This document shows, piece by piece, positions 35,838-37,902 of a stretch of DNA of 37,902 nt. The stretch spans positions 1 through 37,902 of the forward strand of contig JAPYRX010000013.1 in assembly GCA_029936815.1 (NCBI GenBank), given 5' to 3'. The notes under the pieces are model-generated. The model did not search any database. It worked only from the letters and a program-made list of their open reading frames with translations, and was not told the DNA's origin. Source of the DNA: Dehalococcoidia bacterium. GTDB lineage: Bacteria; Chloroflexota; Dehalococcoidia; Lucifugimonadales; GCA-002694895. The translations under genes were made by a program, and so were the position numbers. The first letter of the stretch is position 1. Each line of letters opens with the position of its first letter.

Positions 35838-36599
35838 TTATCTAAATAAATCTTCTTTTTCATCTCTTAATATTAGTTTAGATCCTTTTTTTGAAAACTT
35901 AAATTTTATGCCTCTTATTAAAACTGCAGGTATTTTATTTGTTTTTTTCATTAGAATTTCTGCTCCTCCTGCTAATTCATCTACTGTGCAAATTTGTGTG
36001 GAATTTAAATTTACTCCAAAAACATCCTTTTCATTTTTATAATCATTAATTGGATTAATTCCATAACTACCGATTGATATATTAGTTTGGCCAATTCGCC
36101 AGGGCCTTCCAAAAGTATCACTAATTATAATACCAATATTTTTCAAATTTAATGTATTAATTAATTTTTCATGTATTATTTTTGCTGTTAAATCAGGGTT
36201 TTCTGGAAGTAAAGTGACATGATTTTCTCCATCAACATTTGAATGATCTATTCCCGAATTTGCACTTATATGCCCTATTTTATTTTCTGTAATTATTATT
36301 CCTCTTCTTTCATCTATCTTGATTATAGATTTACTTTCATCAAGAATCACTTGAATTAATTTAGGGCTTTTATTTAATTTCTTTCCTAATTTTAATGCTT
36401 TTATATTAGGCTTGATTGTATTCAAATTTATAATTCTATGTTCGGATTTAGATATGATTTTTTGAGTAATTACTAAAACGTCATTATTTTTTAACTCTTC
36501 TTTAGATTTTGTTAGAGAATTAATTAGAATTTGTGGAACATCATCACCCGGTATTACTTCAGGAATATTTAAAAGTGGGATAAATATTATTTTTTTCAT
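35838..36599 (-). CDS. cofE: Coenzyme F420-0:L-glutamate ligase
   Basis: CofE adds gamma-linked glutamates to F420-0, the last step of F420 synthesis. The 253-residue product is the single-domain (archaeal-type) form, without the C-terminal nitroreductase-like domain of mycobacterial FbiB. Motifs are VLVITQKIISKSE (41-53), ANSGIDHSNVDG (113-124) with the metal- and GTP-binding acidic residues, and SDTFGRPWRIGQ (160-171). Its stop is 15 bases from the convergent zinc-ribbon gene stop, and it is divergent from glmU with a 65-base gap. No other cof/fbi genes are in view. Confidence 0.93.
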   Translation of the reverse strand: MKKIIFIPLLNIPEVIPGDDVPQILINSLTKSKEELKNNDVLVITQKIISKSEHRIINLNTIKPNIKALKLGKKLNKSPKLIQVILDESKSIIKIDERRGIIITENKIGHISANSGIDHSNVDGENHVTLLPENPDLTAKIIHEKLINTLNLKNIGIIISDTFGRPWRIGQTNISIGSYGINPINDYKNEKDVFGVNLNSTQICTVDELAGGAEILMKKTNKIPAVLIRGIKFKFSKKGSKLILRDEKEDLFR

Positions 36600-36664
36600 T
36601 TTTTTATTGGCTTCAAAAGATTATACTTAATAATTATTTAATATTTGTAGTGTAAATAATAGTA

Positions 36665-37902
36665 ATGAATAATGTTAAATCTTTAGATATAGTGATATTA
36701 GCTGCCGGCAAAGGTACTAGGATGAAATCTCCAGGCTTACCTAAGCCTTTACATAAACTAAATGGCATCCCAATAATTCAATATCTTATTAATAATATTC
36801 CCTTATCAAATTTTGATAACAAATTTATAGTTGTTCCTACTAATCATTCTGAAATTAAAAAATCATTATTAAACCTTGAATTTAATTTTGAATATATTAA
36901 GCAAGAAGAACCTAAAGGCACTGGAGATGCTTTGTTGTGTACTTTGAATAAATTGAAATCTGATAATGTAATTGTTGTTAATTCTGATACACCCCTTATA
37001 AAACATGACACATTTTTGAATTTAATTGATGTTCATAATAAGAATAATTCAATTATTTCAATATTAATTGATGATTTCAATGATCAAATCCCCGGCAATT
37101 ATGGAGTTGTAGAAAAATCAGGTGAAGGGAAAATTATTTCAATAAATGAAAAATCATCCTTACATAATAAAAAAAATAAACAATTCAATGTAGGCTTGTA
37201 TTGTTTTAATTTAAATTGGCTAAAGAAAAATATTAACAATTTAAGAATTTGTGATGGTGAAATGTATATCACTGAACTTGTTGATATTGCAGCCAATCAA
37301 GGTATTGATATTAATTATTTACACCCTGAAAGTAATGATGAATCCTTAGGTATTAATAATAAATATGAATTAAGTGTAGCTCGAAAAATAGCTACAAAAA
37401 GAAAAAATATTGATTTGATGAATAACGGAGTTAATATCATTGACCCTGATAATACTTATATTGATTTTAATTGCCAAGTAAAATCTGAAACCATTATTTA
37501 TCCGGGGACAATAATAAAATCTAATTCAATAATTGATGAAAATTCTGTTATCGGACCAAATACGGAAATAATAAATTGTATAATAAAAAAAGATACAATA
37601 ATTAAACAATCAGTCATCAAAGATTCAGTAATTGGTTCAGAAGTATCAATTGGGCCATTTAGTCATATAAGAAATAAATCAACAATAAAAAATAATGTTG
37701 ATATAGGCACAAATGTAGAAGTAAAAAATTCAACAATTAATTCTCATAGTAAATTAAGCCATTTTTGTTATATAGGCGATACCGTTATTGGAGCGAACGT
37801 AAATATTGGAGCTGGTACGGTAACTTGTAATTATGATGGAATTAAGAAACATAGTACAATTATCAAAAACAATGTATTTATAGTATCTGGAAGTATGTTG
37901 AT
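36665..37902 (+). CDS. glmU: Bifunctional GlmU (GlcNAc-1-P uridylyltransferase / GlcN-1-P acetyltransferase), 3' truncated
   Basis: GlmU makes UDP-N-acetylglucosamine for cell-envelope polymers. The frame runs open from ATG 36665 to the window end (412 codons, about nine-tenths of the usual length). N-terminal LAAGKGTRMK and LPKPLHKL, NSDTPL, GNYGVVEK, FNVGLYCFN and EMYITELVDIA mark the uridylyltransferase domain. From about residue 255, hexapeptide repeats form the left-handed beta helix. KLSHFCYIGDTVIG contains His366, the counterpart of the E. coli catalytic His363, and NIGAGTVTCNYDG follows. Both activities look intact as far as visible. No clear Shine-Dalgarno; a peptidoglycan or other GlcNAc-based envelope is implied. 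Confidence 0.95.
   Translation, partial: MNNVKSLDIVILAAGKGTRMKSPGLPKPLHKLNGIPIIQYLINNIPLSNFDNKFIVVPTNHSEIKKSLLNLEFNFEYIKQEEPKGTGDALLCTLNKLKSDNVIVVNSDTPLIKHDTFLNLIDVHNKNNSIISILIDDFNDQIPGNYGVVEKSGEGKIISINEKSSLHNKKNKQFNVGLYCFNLNWLKKNINNLRICDGEMYITELVDIAANQGIDINYLHPESNDESLGINNKYELSVARKIATKRKNIDLMNNGVNIIDPDNTYIDFNCQVKSETIIYPGTIIKSNSIIDENSVIGPNTEIINCIIKKDTIIKQSVIKDSVIGSEVSIGPFSHIRNKSTIKNNVDIGTNVEVKNSTINSHSKLSHFCYIGDTVIGANVNIGAGTVTCNYDGIKKHSTIIKNNVFIVSGSML

Noticed and set aside
35695-36042. Plus-strand open frame of about 115 codons spanning the zinc-ribbon gene and the end of cofE
   Set aside because: It runs antisense through the conserved CofE C-terminus and out of frame across the better-supported 59-residue gene.
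36665-37902. Suspected frameshift within glmU
   Set aside because: With the start read correctly at 36665 the N-terminal and beta-helix motifs are all in one frame to the window end.

Overview
This window is a gene-dense, clearly AT-rich bacterial chromosome segment made almost entirely of core metabolism and information-processing genes. I see no insertion sequence, integrase, phage gene, CRISPR array or rRNA. The best guess for the source is a streamlined, low-GC member of the Chloroflexota (Dehalococcoidia or SAR202-like, probably marine). That rests on F420 biosynthesis (cofE), a two-subunit glycine decarboxylase, the Rex regulator, acidic tails or inserts in RpoB and RpoC, a small zinc-ribbon protein of a type I associate with that group, and very tight gene packing. 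The phylum is an inference (about 0.55); a marker-gene tree would settle it.

Layout. 1-4929 (+): F1Fo ATP synthase genes atpF (5' truncated), atpH, atpA, atpG, atpD and a short atpC. 4932-5558 (-): the NADH sensor Rex, convergent with atpC. 5698-7910 (+): citrate synthase and a MidA-like methyltransferase. 7907-21550 (-): a long run of same-strand genes. Read in the direction of transcription these are thrB-lysC; a TPR protein; MBL hydrolase-trpA-aroH; DAHP synthase; then ribF-tyrS-aminotransferase-gcvT-gcvH-gcvPA-gcvPB, the last seven nearly without gaps. 21551-21858 is a 308-base divergent intergenic region with a good candidate promoter for rpoB. 21859-29764 (+): rpoB and rpoC, followed by tRNA-Val(GAC) and tRNA-Asp(GTC). 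29954-35062 (+): NUDIX hydrolase, a D-malate/tartrate-type dehydrogenase, leuS and leuB. 35054-35509 (-): EVE-domain protein. 35643-35822 (+): a 59-residue zinc-ribbon protein. 35838-36599 (-): cofE. 36665-37902 (+): glmU, cut by the window end.

How the genes fit together. The most coherent module is the aminotransferase plus complete glycine cleavage set (T, H, P1, P2; the L protein is not here). It could turn glyoxylate into glycine and then into CO2, ammonia, NADH and methylene-tetrahydrofolate. Amino-acid biosynthesis is represented by scattered steps: lysC and thrB (threonine), DAHP synthase, chorismate mutase and trpA (aromatics), leuB (leucine). Rex and citrate synthase lie beside the ATP synthase, so respiratory and NADH-linked functions cluster.

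I found no convincing new multi-gene system. The observations most worth checking are: an ATP synthase epsilon subunit with no C-terminal domain; a MidA-like gene whose conserved N-terminus reads upstream of its only ATG; a tandem TGTACA operator-like repeat at one-helical-turn spacing between divergent EVE and zinc-ribbon genes; and an unrecognised C-terminal domain in the TPR protein.
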